Both the position numbers and the translations under genes were made by a program. From contig CAYJNA010000016.1 of assembly GCA_964371225.1 (NCBI GenBank), positions 1 to 30,942 on the forward strand: a stretch of DNA of 30,942 nucleotides, in the 5' to 3' direction. Within the stretch, counting starts at the first letter, position 1. Each line of letters starts with the position of its first letter. Positions 7,894-16,000 of this stretch are shown one piece after another. The DNA is from CAYJAD01 sp964371225. GTDB lineage: Bacteria > Desulfobacterota > Desulfovibrionia > Desulfovibrionales > Desulfovibrionaceae. Below the pieces are notes generated by a model. It did not search any database, was not told the DNA's origin, and worked only from the letters and a program-made list of their open reading frames with translations.

Positions 7894-8703
7894 TTAGAAA
7901 AATTTAAACCACTGATCCACCACAGCAAATACAGGTAAGGCAAAGAGAATGCTGTCTATTCTGTCTAAGAAACCACCATGCCCCGGAAGTAATGTTCCGG
8001 AATCTTTCACACGTACAGCGCGCTTCAGAGCAGATTCAAATAAATCTCCAAGCTGGGCAAAAGCATTGATTAATATGCCTAGCAAAGCAAAGTGCCACCA
8101 TGAAGCCGTGCCTAGCACGCTTCCCAGCACAATGGCTGAAAGCACACAGCCCACCAAGGAACCCACGGAACCTTCTGAACTCTTTTTAGGGCTCACACGC
8201 GGCCACAACTTATGGCGCCCATAACGCACACCTACAAAATATGCGCACACATCTGAGATTGTCACTAAGAAGAGAACAAAAAATAATTTTGTGGAAGTAA
8301 GATACGTGGTTGGCAATAGTAATAAGGGCACATAAGCCAGCCCTACCAAAAAGATGCTTCCGGGGGCAAAATCATCTTCTTCATCAATAATATCAATGCG
8401 AAATAAAAAACTCAAAGCTGTGAGAACAAAACCTGCCCCCAAGAAAACCAAGGCATCTTGCGGTCTTTCCATCCATGTAAGGATAAGCATGCCAAAACCA
8501 AGAGCAATGCCGCAAAGCCTTGTGAGCAAACGCCCCTTATTTCCCCAAAATAATGCATAAAATTCCCATAAAGCCAAAGCGCAAATGGAAAGGATAACAG
8601 CAAGTAAAAAGGGGCCACGAAAATATAAAGCCGCCAAAATGACAGCCGCCAATGAAAGCCCGGTAACAACTCTTTTCATGCAATATAAAGAGGAAAAGGT
8701 CAT
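7894..8703 (-). CDS. cdsA: Phosphatidate cytidylyltransferase
   Basis: CdsA makes CDP-diacylglycerol from phosphatidic acid and CTP, the branch point of phospholipid synthesis. The 269-residue protein has about seven to eight hydrophobic helices. The CTP-transferase signature at the C-terminal side is clear: S-D-V-C-A-Y-F-V-G followed by S-P-K-K-S-S-E-G-S-V-G-S, then L-G-D-L-F-E-S-A-L-K-R and K-D-S-G-T-L-L-P-G-H-G-G-F-L-D-R-I-D-S. The start overlaps the uppS stop (ATGA-type), indicating coupling. An alternative start at Met9 would trim eight residues. Confidence 0.95.
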   Translation of the reverse strand: MTFSSLYCMKRVVTGLSLAAVILAALYFRGPFLLAVILSICALALWEFYALFWGNKGRLLTRLCGIALGFGMLILTWMERPQDALVFLGAGFVLTALSFLFRIDIIDEEDDFAPGSIFLVGLAYVPLLLLPTTYLTSTKLFFVLFLVTISDVCAYFVGVRYGRHKLWPRVSPKKSSEGSVGSLVGCVLSAIVLGSVLGTASWWHFALLGILINAFAQLGDLFESALKRAVRVKDSGTLLPGHGGFLDRIDSILFALPVFAVVDQWFKFF

Positions 8704-9422
8704 GAAATTTGCTCCTGCGTTTTTCCGAAGCGTCGATGGCGCAAACTGTAACTTTCAAGAGCTTTATGCAGCTCCTCAGTGTTAAAGTCCGGCCAATAAA
8801 TGGGAGAAAAATAAAATTCGCTATAGGCACATTGAAATAATAAATAATTACTAATGCGCACTTCCCCACTGGTACGAATGACAAGGTCTGGGTCTGGCAT
8901 ATCCTTGGTATATAAACGCGCACGAAAAGCTTCTTCAGTTACATCCTCAGGCTTGAGCCCGTCCACCACCAATTGCCGTGCAGCGCGTAGTATTTCACGA
9001 CGACTGCCATAATTAAGGGCAAGGCTTAAATGCATTTTCGTGGGCTTTTGCTCTGTACCGCGTGTACGCTTTATGCCATGTTGCAATGCCTTACGTGAAA
9101 CAAGGGGCAATTCGTCCATATCGCCCAAGATAGAAAGCGCAATATCCTGCTCTTCCATGAGCGGTACTTCTTTTTTTAAAAAGTCCACCAATAAAGAAAA
9201 GAGCGTAGAAACCTCTTCTTGAGGGCGCTGCCAATTTTCATGGGAAAAGGTGTATAAGGTGAGATATTCAATGCCAAGTTTACGGCATTCAGTAACCACA
9301 CGGCGCACTGCTTCAGCGCCGGCCTTATGTCCGTCGGTACGCAAAAGCCCGCGCTCCTGCGCCCAACGACCATTACCATCCATGATGATGGCTATATGTT
9401 TAGGGAGTTTTTCAAAAGACAT
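8700..9422 (-). CDS. uppS: Isoprenyl transferase (undecaprenyl diphosphate synthase)
   Basis: This cis-prenyltransferase extends farnesyl diphosphate with IPP to C55-PP, the lipid carrier for peptidoglycan and O-antigen. H-I-A-I-I-M-D-G-N-G-R-W-A starts at residue 9, with catalytic Asp15. R-T-D-G-H-K-A-G, F-S-H-E-N-W-Q-R-P and the C-terminal D-L-V-I-R-T-S-G-E-x-R-I-S-N-Y-L-L-F-Q block with the E-F-Y-F end follow in order. At 240 residues it has the normal length. Its ATG shares a base with the frr stop (TAATG). Confidence 0.96.
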   Translation of the reverse strand: MSFEKLPKHIAIIMDGNGRWAQERGLLRTDGHKAGAEAVRRVVTECRKLGIEYLTLYTFSHENWQRPQEEVSTLFSLLVDFLKKEVPLMEEQDIALSILGDMDELPLVSRKALQHGIKRTRGTEQKPTKMHLSLALNYGSRREILRAARQLVVDGLKPEDVTEEAFRARLYTKDMPDPDLVIRTSGEVRISNYLLFQCAYSEFYFSPIYWPDFNTEELHKALESYSLRHRRFGKTQEQIS

Positions 9423-9982
9423 TAGATGTCCATGATTTCCTTTTCTTTAGCTTGGCATTTTTTATCAGCTTCTGCCACGTATTTGTCGGTAAGCTTTTGC
9501 ACTTCATCATTGGCTTTTTTCAAGTCATCTTCAGAAATGGTTTTTTCTTTTTCCAACTTCTTTAATTGATCATTAGCATCACGGCGCACATTACGCACAG
9601 CTATTTTGGCATCTTCATTATATTTACGAGAAACCTTTACCAAGTCTTTACGACGCTCTTCCGTTAAGGCAGGAATATTAATACGGATGATTTTTCCGTC
9701 ATTTACAGGGGTTAAGCCCAAGTCAGATTTCAAAATAGCCTTTTCCACAGCGGCAAAACCGCCCTTATCCCAGGGCTGAATGGTCACAGTGCGGCTATCG
9801 GGCACAGAAACAGAAGCCAATTGGCTAATGGGTGTAGGTGTGCCGTAATAATCTACCTTAATATCATCCACAAGGGACGTGGTAGCGCGCCCTGTGCGCA
9901 ATTTAGTAAAATCTCTTTCCATGGCGCTCATGGCTTTTTCCATGCGCTCTTCTGCATCCATCAATATGGTATCTTTAGGCAT
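9422..9982 (-). CDS. frr: Ribosome recycling factor
   Basis: RRF splits post-termination ribosomes together with EF-G and IF3. The 186-residue protein shows the three-helix-bundle family pattern: M-x3-M-x6-F-x2-L-R-T-G-R-A near residues 14-35, the V-D-Y-Y-G-T-P-T-P-I hinge, P-W-D-K, and T-E-E-R-R-K-D-L-V-K-V at about 110-120. I use the ATG at 9982, which follows GGAGGGG; an in-frame TTG at 9994 overlaps that Shine-Dalgarno and is unlikely. It lies 32 bases after pyrH. Confidence 0.96.
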   Translation of the reverse strand: MPKDTILMDAEERMEKAMSAMERDFTKLRTGRATTSLVDDIKVDYYGTPTPISQLASVSVPDSRTVTIQPWDKGGFAAVEKAILKSDLGLTPVNDGKIIRINIPALTEERRKDLVKVSRKYNEDAKIAVRNVRRDANDQLKKLEKEKTISEDDLKKANDEVQKLTDKYVAEADKKCQAKEKEIMDI

Positions 9983-10014
9983 ACTCCCCTCCAAATAATT
10001 TTCTCAATATATTT

Positions 10015-10731
10015 TTAGTCATTAGAAACAATGGTACCCACATTCTCACCGCATACAATACGCTGAATATCGCCGCCAAACATCTTACATACCAAAATGG
10101 GTACATTGTTTTCTTGCGCAAGAGCCAAAGCGGTGGCATCCATAACGCCAAGATGTTGCGCCAAGGCATCATCATAACTTACTTTTTCATATTTAACAGC
10201 ATCATCAAACTTCATGGGATCCTTGGTATAAACCCCATCCACCTTGGTGGCTTTAATGATGGCATCACATTGTAACTCCATGCCGCGCAAAGCAGCGGCG
10301 GTGTCTGTGGTAAAGTAGGGATTACCGGTGCCGGCGGCACAAATAACCACACGCCCTTTTTCAAGGTGACGTAAAGCGCGACGACGAATGAAAGGCTCAC
10401 ACACTTCTTGCATGGTAATGGCAGAAAGCACACGTGTAGGATAGCCCTGCTTTTCCAAAACATCTTGTACAGCAAGAGCATTAAGCACCGTGGCCAACAT
10501 GCCCATATAGTCAGCGGAGGAGCGTTCCATACCCTTGGCAGAAGAAGAAATGCCGCGGAAAATATTCCCGCCACCAATAACAAGAGCCACTTCCAAACCC
10601 ATGGACACCACAGCGCCCACTTCTTGGCATATTTTAGAAACGGTTTCAGGTTGAATACCCGTTTTTTGATCGCCCGCTAAGGCCTCTCCACTCAATTTTA
10701 ATAAAACGCGTTTGTACTTGAGGGTGGACAT
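10015..10731 (-). CDS. pyrH: UMP kinase
   Basis: PyrH phosphorylates UMP to UDP; bacterial forms are hexameric amino-acid-kinase-fold enzymes regulated by GTP and UTP. The 238-residue sequence shows L-L-K-L-S-G-E-A-L near the N-terminus, V-I-G-G-G-N-I-F-R-G around residue 51-60, the A-D-Y-M-G-M-L-A-T segment, G-T-G-N-P-Y-F-T-T-D and the K-A-T-K-V-D-G-V-Y block. It begins the seven-gene operon. In many bacteria rpsB-tsf lie directly upstream; here they do not. Confidence 0.97.
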   Translation of the reverse strand: MSTLKYKRVLLKLSGEALAGDQKTGIQPETVSKICQEVGAVVSMGLEVALVIGGGNIFRGISSSAKGMERSSADYMGMLATVLNALAVQDVLEKQGYPTRVLSAITMQEVCEPFIRRRALRHLEKGRVVICAAGTGNPYFTTDTAAALRGMELQCDAIIKATKVDGVYTKDPMKFDDAVKYEKVSYDDALAQHLGVMDATALALAQENNVPILVCKMFGGDIQRIVCGENVGTIVSND

Positions 10732-10865
10732 GGCTTTACCTACCTTCTATGTTTAGAGTCTAAGTTTTGAAGAATGCACCGTCTGACAAACAAAAATGCA
10801 AACATAATAAATAGTTAATTTTACACTTGCCTTCTTAGCTTGCTAAGCACAAATATAAACGCCGA

Positions 10866-10894
10866 AGCATAACAAATTACATGCTTATTGTCAC
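10866..10894 (-). promoter_or_regulatory. Candidate promoter for the pyrH-tsaB operon
   Basis: On the minus strand GTGACA (10894-10889) and TATGCT (10871-10866) are 17 bases apart. This matches 5 of 6 and 4 of 6 consensus bases at ideal spacing. It lies between the upstream gene's terminator and pyrH. The rest of 10732-11075 shows no gene. Confidence 0.35.
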
Positions 10895-10927
10895 TAGCAG
10901 CATATATGCTATTTTTGACAAGCAAAA

Positions 10928-10954
10928 ACGCTCGCCCCTGTGAGGAACGAGCGT
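10928..10954 (-). terminator. Intrinsic terminator for the exported-protein gene
   Basis: On the minus strand ACGCTCG pairs with CGAGCGT across a 13-base loop, followed directly by a short T-run. It lies downstream of the 11076-11639 gene and before the pyrH promoter region, so pyrH is probably transcribed independently. Confidence 0.6.
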
Positions 10955-11075
10955 AAAGCCACAGAACACAGCGCATCAAAAAGCTTGATATGCCATGCTA
11001 TTATATAAAAAACAGAAATTATACTTATGACCACATCTCATGCCTGAAGACAAGGCCATAGGCAAAAGCCTTGGC

Positions 11076-11639
11076 TTAATCCTCATTCATGATGTACATG
11101 TCTAAAAGATTTTCCGTACCATCGTCCACAATGGTATGTACTTTACCGACATAATCCTTAATATCCTCCAAACGCATGCGCGCTGCCAAATAAGAATTTT
11201 TATTTATCTTTTTATACCAGCAGCTGCCACTTTCTGGCAAACACACGTTTACAGCATAGTAAGTATCTTTTTCTACGAGTTCTTGAACAAAGAGCTTTTG
11301 TTCACGGTAAGCTACAGCACAAATGGGCGTATTAAGTCGCATGAGCATGGCTATGCTTTTTTCCCCTGTGTCATCCACTATGGCATCTTTCATAGCCGCC
11401 TCTACCATGGCGATAATGGGGGCGCCAGGTTCCACAGAAGCAGCAAAACCGTGACCGCCAGCATTGCTCTGCATGATCATGAGTTTACCATCTTTTTCCA
11501 TCACTTCCGCAGAGCCCCATTGCACATTATCATAATCGCATTGGTCAACATCCACTGCCGATGCAGATTTTGCCATAAAAAAAACGCACAAGGCACACAG
11601 CAACACCACATACTGCTTACAACAAGATATCCATGACAT
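11076..11639 (-). CDS. Small exported protein with four cysteines, function unknown
   Basis: The 187-residue product starts with a clear Sec-type signal peptide: lysine near position 8, a hydrophobic core, and a probable cut after A-K-S-A-S-A. The mature part of about 155 residues carries four Cys (D-Q-C-D-Y, P-I-C-A-V, N-V-C-L, S-C-W-Y), which could form two periplasmic disulfides. It has no membrane anchor and no family I recognise. I start at the ATG at 11639 because AGGAG precedes it and the signal peptide then begins correctly; the frame extends 45 codons further upstream without support. It is a monocistronic unit. Confidence 0.75.
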   Translation of the reverse strand: MSWISCCKQYVVLLCALCVFFMAKSASAVDVDQCDYDNVQWGSAEVMEKDGKLMIMQSNAGGHGFAASVEPGAPIIAMVEAAMKDAIVDDTGEKSIAMLMRLNTPICAVAYREQKLFVQELVEKDTYYAVNVCLPESGSCWYKKINKNSYLAARMRLEDIKDYVGKVHTIVDDGTENLLDMYIMNED

Positions 11640-11798
11640 ACTATAACTCCTAAGGTAGATGTGAATAGGAGCGAGAAGGAAGAGGCTTTCCAGAGCGAGG
11701 TAAAGCTTATATCTATTCCTGTCTAAAGTATAACGCCACTGACGGTACTTTTCAAGTAAAAGACTCCTGCACAATTCATTATATAGAGTTTTTTGAAG

Positions 11799-11964
11799 TG
11801 TTGACCAGAGTCAATGCGACCAAAAATCAAGAATAGGCGTAGCTTTGCTTCGCCGTTAAATGATTGATTTTTGTGCCTTTACCTCTGCACATGTTATTTT
11901 ACACTTCGAACAGTTTTTCAAATTTCAAATACAAAGTTATATTTGAAAATAATTGTGCAGAGGT
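11799..11964 (-). repeat. Composite repeat, copy 2 (inverted relative to copy 1)
   Basis: Read on the minus strand this repeats 3338-3506: first the 80-base unit (11883-11962), then the hairpin region, then GGTCGCATTGAC and TTGAC-N4-GTCAA. Here the ends of the unit extend to a perfect 11-base inverted pair (ACCTCTGCACA/TGTGCAGAGGT). One arm of the adjoining hairpin has diverged, so the stem is interrupted. I see no clear target-site duplication. The remainder of 11640-12138 holds only AT-rich sequence and a 6-bp inverted repeat at 12024-12038; no cobalamin riboswitch was recognised. Confidence 0.85.
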
Positions 11965-12138
11965 CTCAATAAAGATAATGAGCTCTGCGCCCAACAAAAT
12001 CAAAAAAATAGCTGAGCAATAACAAGCTCTTTGAGCTTTCCTATTAATATTACAGTTTTTTTTAACATAGAACACACTTCCTATCTGTGCTATGCTTAGG
12101 TTTATTCCTTTCTTCACTTCTAACCAAAGGGTTATGTC

Positions 12139-14418
12139 ATGCTTGAAATGCCTCTCAATCTGCCGCATCCTGCCATCAGTAGCAATACGGAAATTGTTTT
12201 AAAAAAACGCTACTATCAACATAACCCCCACACAGGCCATGTGGAAGACGCCCGAGACCTTTTTTGGCGCGTGGCTGCCACCATAGCCCAAGAAGAAAGC
12301 AAATTCAGTGCATCTTCTTATACGGCTGAAACATTAGCCATTGAATTTTATCATATGATGACGCAGTGGAAGTTTTTACCAAACTCCCCCACCCTCATGA
12401 ATGCCGGTACACACTTGGGGCAACTTTCGGCTTGCTTTGTTTTACCCATTGGAGATTCCATTGAGGAAATTTTTGACGCCGTCAAACATGCTGCCATGAT
12501 ACATAAATCCGGTGGGGGTACAGGTTTTTCCTTTTCGCGCTTGCGCCCTGCACAAAGCCGTGTGGGTTCCACCGGCGGTGTAGCTTCGGGCCCTGTATCC
12601 TTTTTACGCATTTTCAACACCGCCACAGAGCAAATCAAACAAGGCGGTACGCGACGCGGCGCCAATATGGGTATTTTGCGTATTGACCACCCAGACATCA
12701 TGACCTTCATTGCCGCCAAGGAGCAAGAGGGAGAATTTAACAATTTTAACCTTTCCGTAGGACTTACAGAAAGCTTTATGCAAGCAGTGCAAGAGGATGC
12801 AGACTATGCCCTCATAGCCCCGCATGATGGCAGTGAATGCGGACGCATGAATGCACGACAGGTATTTAATGTGCTGGTACAAAAAGCTTGGGAATCCGGC
12901 GACCCCGGCATTGTCTTTCTTGATCGCATTAATCGGGATAATCCCACACCAGATCAAGGAGAAATAGAATCTACCAATCCCTGCGGCGAGCAACCTTTAT
13001 TGCCCTATGAAGCTTGTAACTTAGGCTCCATAAATCTTGCGCTTTTTGTTACTGAAAGTAGCCTTGATAAGGCTCCTGAAAAGCAAATTGACTGGCAAGA
13101 ACTGGCACGCGTGGTGCATCTTGGGGTACGCTTTTTGGACAATGTCATTGACGCTTCACGCTTCCCCCTAGAGCGCATTACAGAGAAAGTGCAACAAAAC
13201 CGTAAAATTGGCCTCGGTGTTATGGGTTTTGCAGATATGCTCTTTCAGCTAGGCATAGCCTATGACTCCCCTGAAGGCATTGCCCTTGGTGAAAAAGTCA
13301 TGGCATTTATAGACGAAGAAGGGCACAAAGCCTCTGCCCTTTTGGCAGAAGAGCGCGGTGCTTTCCCCGCCTATGCCACCTCTACTTACGCCAAAGCAGG
13401 GCGTGGGCCTTTCCGTAATGCCACAGTGACCACCATTGCCCCCACGGGTACCCTCTCCATCATTGCCGGTTGTTCTTCTGGCGTGGAGCCTCTTTTTGCC
13501 CTTTGCTTTACGCGCAATATTTTAGACGGTGAAAAGCTTGTGGAGATAAATCCCCACTTTGAAAAGGCTTTAGCTGCAGCGGGGGCACACAGCCCTGAGC
13601 TTATGGAAAGTGTTTTGCAAAAGGGTTCCATTCGCCATATGGAGTTTTTACCGGAATCCATGCGTAAAGTTTTTGCCACCGCCATGGATATTGCCCCAGA
13701 ATGGCATTTAAAAATGCAAGCTGCTTTTCAGCGCCATACGGATAATGCCGTTTCCAAAACCGTAAATTTACCCCATGCTGCCACACAAGAAGATATTTAT
13801 AACATCTACTGGATGGCTTTTTCAGAAGGGTGCAAAGGGGTTACTGTTTATCGCGATGGATGCAAGTCTGTACAAGTGCTTTCCACAGGAGAAGGACAAA
13901 AGAAACAAGATGCCGCCGGCGTTGGAAGCCACACTGTGGACCCTGCCCTTGATACCGGCAATGTTCGCCGTCGCCCAGATGTGATACAAGGCTTTACCCA
14001 TAAAGTACAAACGGGTCTTGGCGGCATGTACCTTACGGTCAATGAAGTCAATGGCAAGCCTTTTGAGGTTTTTGCTACCATTGGTAAATCTGGACGCTCC
14101 ATCACTGCCAAAGCCGAAGCCATAGGGCGCTTGGTGTCTCTTGCTTTGCGCTCCGGTGTCAGCGTGCGCGATATTGTGAGTCAAATTAAAGGTATAGGCG
14201 GAGAACACCCCGTATTTCGTGATAAAGGCCTCCTTTTATCCATTCCCGACGCCATTGCTTGGGTGCTAGAGCGCCGTTATTTAGAAGGCGGGGATGCTGT
14301 GGATATTCATGCCACCTCCATACATATTCCTTTATGCCCAGAATGCAACAATGAACTTATTTTCCAAGAAGGATGCCATATATGTCAGGCATGCTCCTTC
14401 ACCAAGTGCGGTGGCTAG
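12139..14418 (+). CDS. nrdJ: Vitamin B12-dependent (class II) ribonucleoside-diphosphate reductase
   Basis: NrdJ reduces ribonucleotides using an adenosylcobalamin-derived thiyl radical and works with or without oxygen. At 759 residues it is a typical class II enzyme. Motifs in order: F-L-P-N-S-P-T-L-M-N-A-G with the redox Cys in L-S-A-C-F (about residue 98), S-G-G-G-T-G-F-S-F-S, G-T-R-R-G-A-N-M, and the catalytic N-P-C-G-E with Cys282 flanked by Asn280 and Glu284. P-T-G-T-L-S-I-I-A-G lies later. A C-terminal TSCPD-type domain (about 615-730) is followed by a zinc-ribbon tail with C-P-E-C and C-x2-C. It is monocistronic. Confidence 0.96.
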   Translation: MLEMPLNLPHPAISSNTEIVLKKRYYQHNPHTGHVEDARDLFWRVAATIAQEESKFSASSYTAETLAIEFYHMMTQWKFLPNSPTLMNAGTHLGQLSACFVLPIGDSIEEIFDAVKHAAMIHKSGGGTGFSFSRLRPAQSRVGSTGGVASGPVSFLRIFNTATEQIKQGGTRRGANMGILRIDHPDIMTFIAAKEQEGEFNNFNLSVGLTESFMQAVQEDADYALIAPHDGSECGRMNARQVFNVLVQKAWESGDPGIVFLDRINRDNPTPDQGEIESTNPCGEQPLLPYEACNLGSINLALFVTESSLDKAPEKQIDWQELARVVHLGVRFLDNVIDASRFPLERITEKVQQNRKIGLGVMGFADMLFQLGIAYDSPEGIALGEKVMAFIDEEGHKASALLAEERGAFPAYATSTYAKAGRGPFRNATVTTIAPTGTLSIIAGCSSGVEPLFALCFTRNILDGEKLVEINPHFEKALAAAGAHSPELMESVLQKGSIRHMEFLPESMRKVFATAMDIAPEWHLKMQAAFQRHTDNAVSKTVNLPHAATQEDIYNIYWMAFSEGCKGVTVYRDGCKSVQVLSTGEGQKKQDAAGVGSHTVDPALDTGNVRRRPDVIQGFTHKVQTGLGGMYLTVNEVNGKPFEVFATIGKSGRSITAKAEAIGRLVSLALRSGVSVRDIVSQIKGIGGEHPVFRDKGLLLSIPDAIAWVLERRYLEGGDAVDIHATSIHIPLCPECNNELIFQEGCHICQACSFTKCGG

Positions 14419-14537
14419 GCAAAGCTATACCCTGACAATGCTACTGGACAAGAGCACAAAATAGCTATAGAAATAAGGCATCTTGCTACTTTTTGTGAAA
14501 ATGGATAGATTTTTACAATAAAAGAAGTTGTATTATT

Positions 14538-14604
14538 TACCGTAAGCACGTTTGCAACGCAGAGAAGAAAATAATTTGCGCTGTAAGGAAACGTGCATAC
14601 GGTA
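14538..14604. repeat. Long imperfect hairpin in the leader of the nucleotide-sugar genes
   Basis: Arms 14538-14553 and 14589-14604 pair over 16 positions with one mismatch. An inner stem (14555-14562 with 14576-14583) pairs with one mismatch and one G-U. No T-run follows on either strand, so it does not look like a simple terminator. It ends 56 bases before the dehydrogenase start codon and could be a structured 5' leader or a DNA palindrome. The remaining sequence of 14419-14660 shows nothing else. Confidence 0.65.
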
Positions 14605-14660
14605 GTATACGAATAATATTACTCTATACATGCATTTTAGCTTAACTATTAGGAATACAT

Positions 14661-15971
14661 ATGACCACCTATACCATGCTGGAAAATAAAGAAACCAAGG
14701 TTGCCGTTGTGGGTCTTGGCTATGTAGGTTTACCCCTAGCCGTTTCCTTGGCACGTAAATTTGACGTTGTAGGCTTTGATATTAATAAAGCCCGTGTGGA
14801 CATGCTTACGCAAGGACATGACAATACTTTAGAGGTAGAAGATCAAGAACTTGCCGCCACCACAGCCACCTTTAGCGCAGATCCGCAATGCCTACAACAA
14901 GCCCAAGTTATCATCGTGGCCGTTCCCACCCCTGTGGATAATCACTGCACCCCCGACTTACGCCCTGTACTAGGCGCCAGCCGCACTGTGGGTAAGCATA
15001 TGCCCAAAGGCTGCATTGTATGCTATGAGTCCACCGTTTACCCCGGTGTCACCGAAGATGAATGCATACCTGTGCTAGAGCAAGAGTCCGGCATGATTTT
15101 TGGCAAAGATTTCACCGTGGGCTATTCTCCTGAACGCATTAACCCCGGTGACAAAGTAAATCGCCTTGAGACCATCTGCAAAGTGGTAGCCGGATCTGAC
15201 GAAAATACCGCGGATATTTTAGTACAGCTTTACGGAGCCATAGTCACCGCCGGCATTCACAAAGCCCCCACCATTAAAGTGGCTGAAGCCTGTAAGGTTA
15301 TTGAAAATACGCAACGCGATATTAACATTGCCCTCATGAACGAATTGGCGCTTATTTTTAATAAAATGGATATAGATACCCTTGATGTTCTTCAAGCTTC
15401 TGGTACCAAGTGGAATTTCCTCCCCTTCCGCCCCGGCCTTGTGGGCGGCCATTGCATTGGTGTTGACCCCTATTACCTTACCTATAAAGCGCAAGAATTA
15501 GGCTATCACCCTGAAGTTATTTTGGCAGGCAGACGCATCAATTCTGGCATGGGTAAATACATTGCCAGCACATGTGTTAAAAAGCTCATTGAGGTTGGAA
15601 GCAGTGTGAAAAATGCCCGCGTGGGTATTTTAGGTTTTACCTTTAAAGAAAATGTCCCTGACATTCGCAATACACGTATTATTGATATAGTAGAAGAGCT
15701 TAAAGAATTTGGCATCATTCCCCTTGTGTATGACCCTGTGGCTGACAGCACTGAGGTGCATGAGGAATACGGCTTTAACTTAGCGCCCAAGGAATCATTG
15801 CAAGACCTTGATGCCCTTATGCTTGCCGTACCTCATGAAGTATTCACAAGCATCAGCCCTGAGCATATTCAAAGCATGTTTGGCAACAAGCCCGTAACAC
15901 TTTTAGATATTAAAAGTTTCTGGGACAGACAAAGCATGCAAAAGGCCGGCTTTAGCCTCTGGCGTCTGTAG
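14661..15971 (+). CDS. UDP-N-acetylhexosamine 6-dehydrogenase, TviB/WbpO type
   Basis: This NAD-dependent four-electron dehydrogenase oxidises C6 of a UDP-N-acetylhexosamine to the uronic acid, a precursor for surface polysaccharide. The 436-residue protein has G-L-G-Y-V-G-L-P-L-A near residue 18, Y-E-S-T-V-Y-P-G-V-T mid-protein, A-E-A-C-K-V-I-E-N-T-Q-R-D-I-N, and the catalytic cysteine in G-G-H-C-I-G-V-D-P-Y-Y-L-T. The closing G-F-T-F-K-E-N-V-P-D-I-R-N-T-R block is typical of the TviB/WbpO/WecC branch. AGGA precedes the ATG. Pairing with the next gene supports the UDP-GlcNAc to UDP-GalNAcA route; the precise sugar order is inferred. Confidence 0.9.
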   Translation: MTTYTMLENKETKVAVVGLGYVGLPLAVSLARKFDVVGFDINKARVDMLTQGHDNTLEVEDQELAATTATFSADPQCLQQAQVIIVAVPTPVDNHCTPDLRPVLGASRTVGKHMPKGCIVCYESTVYPGVTEDECIPVLEQESGMIFGKDFTVGYSPERINPGDKVNRLETICKVVAGSDENTADILVQLYGAIVTAGIHKAPTIKVAEACKVIENTQRDINIALMNELALIFNKMDIDTLDVLQASGTKWNFLPFRPGLVGGHCIGVDPYYLTYKAQELGYHPEVILAGRRINSGMGKYIASTCVKKLIEVGSSVKNARVGILGFTFKENVPDIRNTRIIDIVEELKEFGIIPLVYDPVADSTEVHEEYGFNLAPKESLQDLDALMLAVPHEVFTSISPEHIQSMFGNKPVTLLDIKSFWDRQSMQKAGFSLWRL

Positions 15972-16000
15972 ACCATTTACTTTTAAAAAATGAGAACATC

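Noticed and set aside
9983..9994. TTG start of frr four codons upstream
   Set aside because: The TTG lies within the Shine-Dalgarno of the ATG at 9982.
11640..11774. Longer start for the exported protein
   Set aside because: The signal peptide begins at the ATG at 11639, which has AGGAG; the upstream extension would bury it.
11761..11785. Third partial copy of the repeat end (CTCCTGCACAATT) near copy 2
   Set aside because: Similarity covers only about a dozen bases and stops at once; probably chance.
11965..12138. Cobalamin riboswitch upstream of the B12-dependent reductase
   Set aside because: I found no B12-box-like element, and the interval is short and AT-rich.
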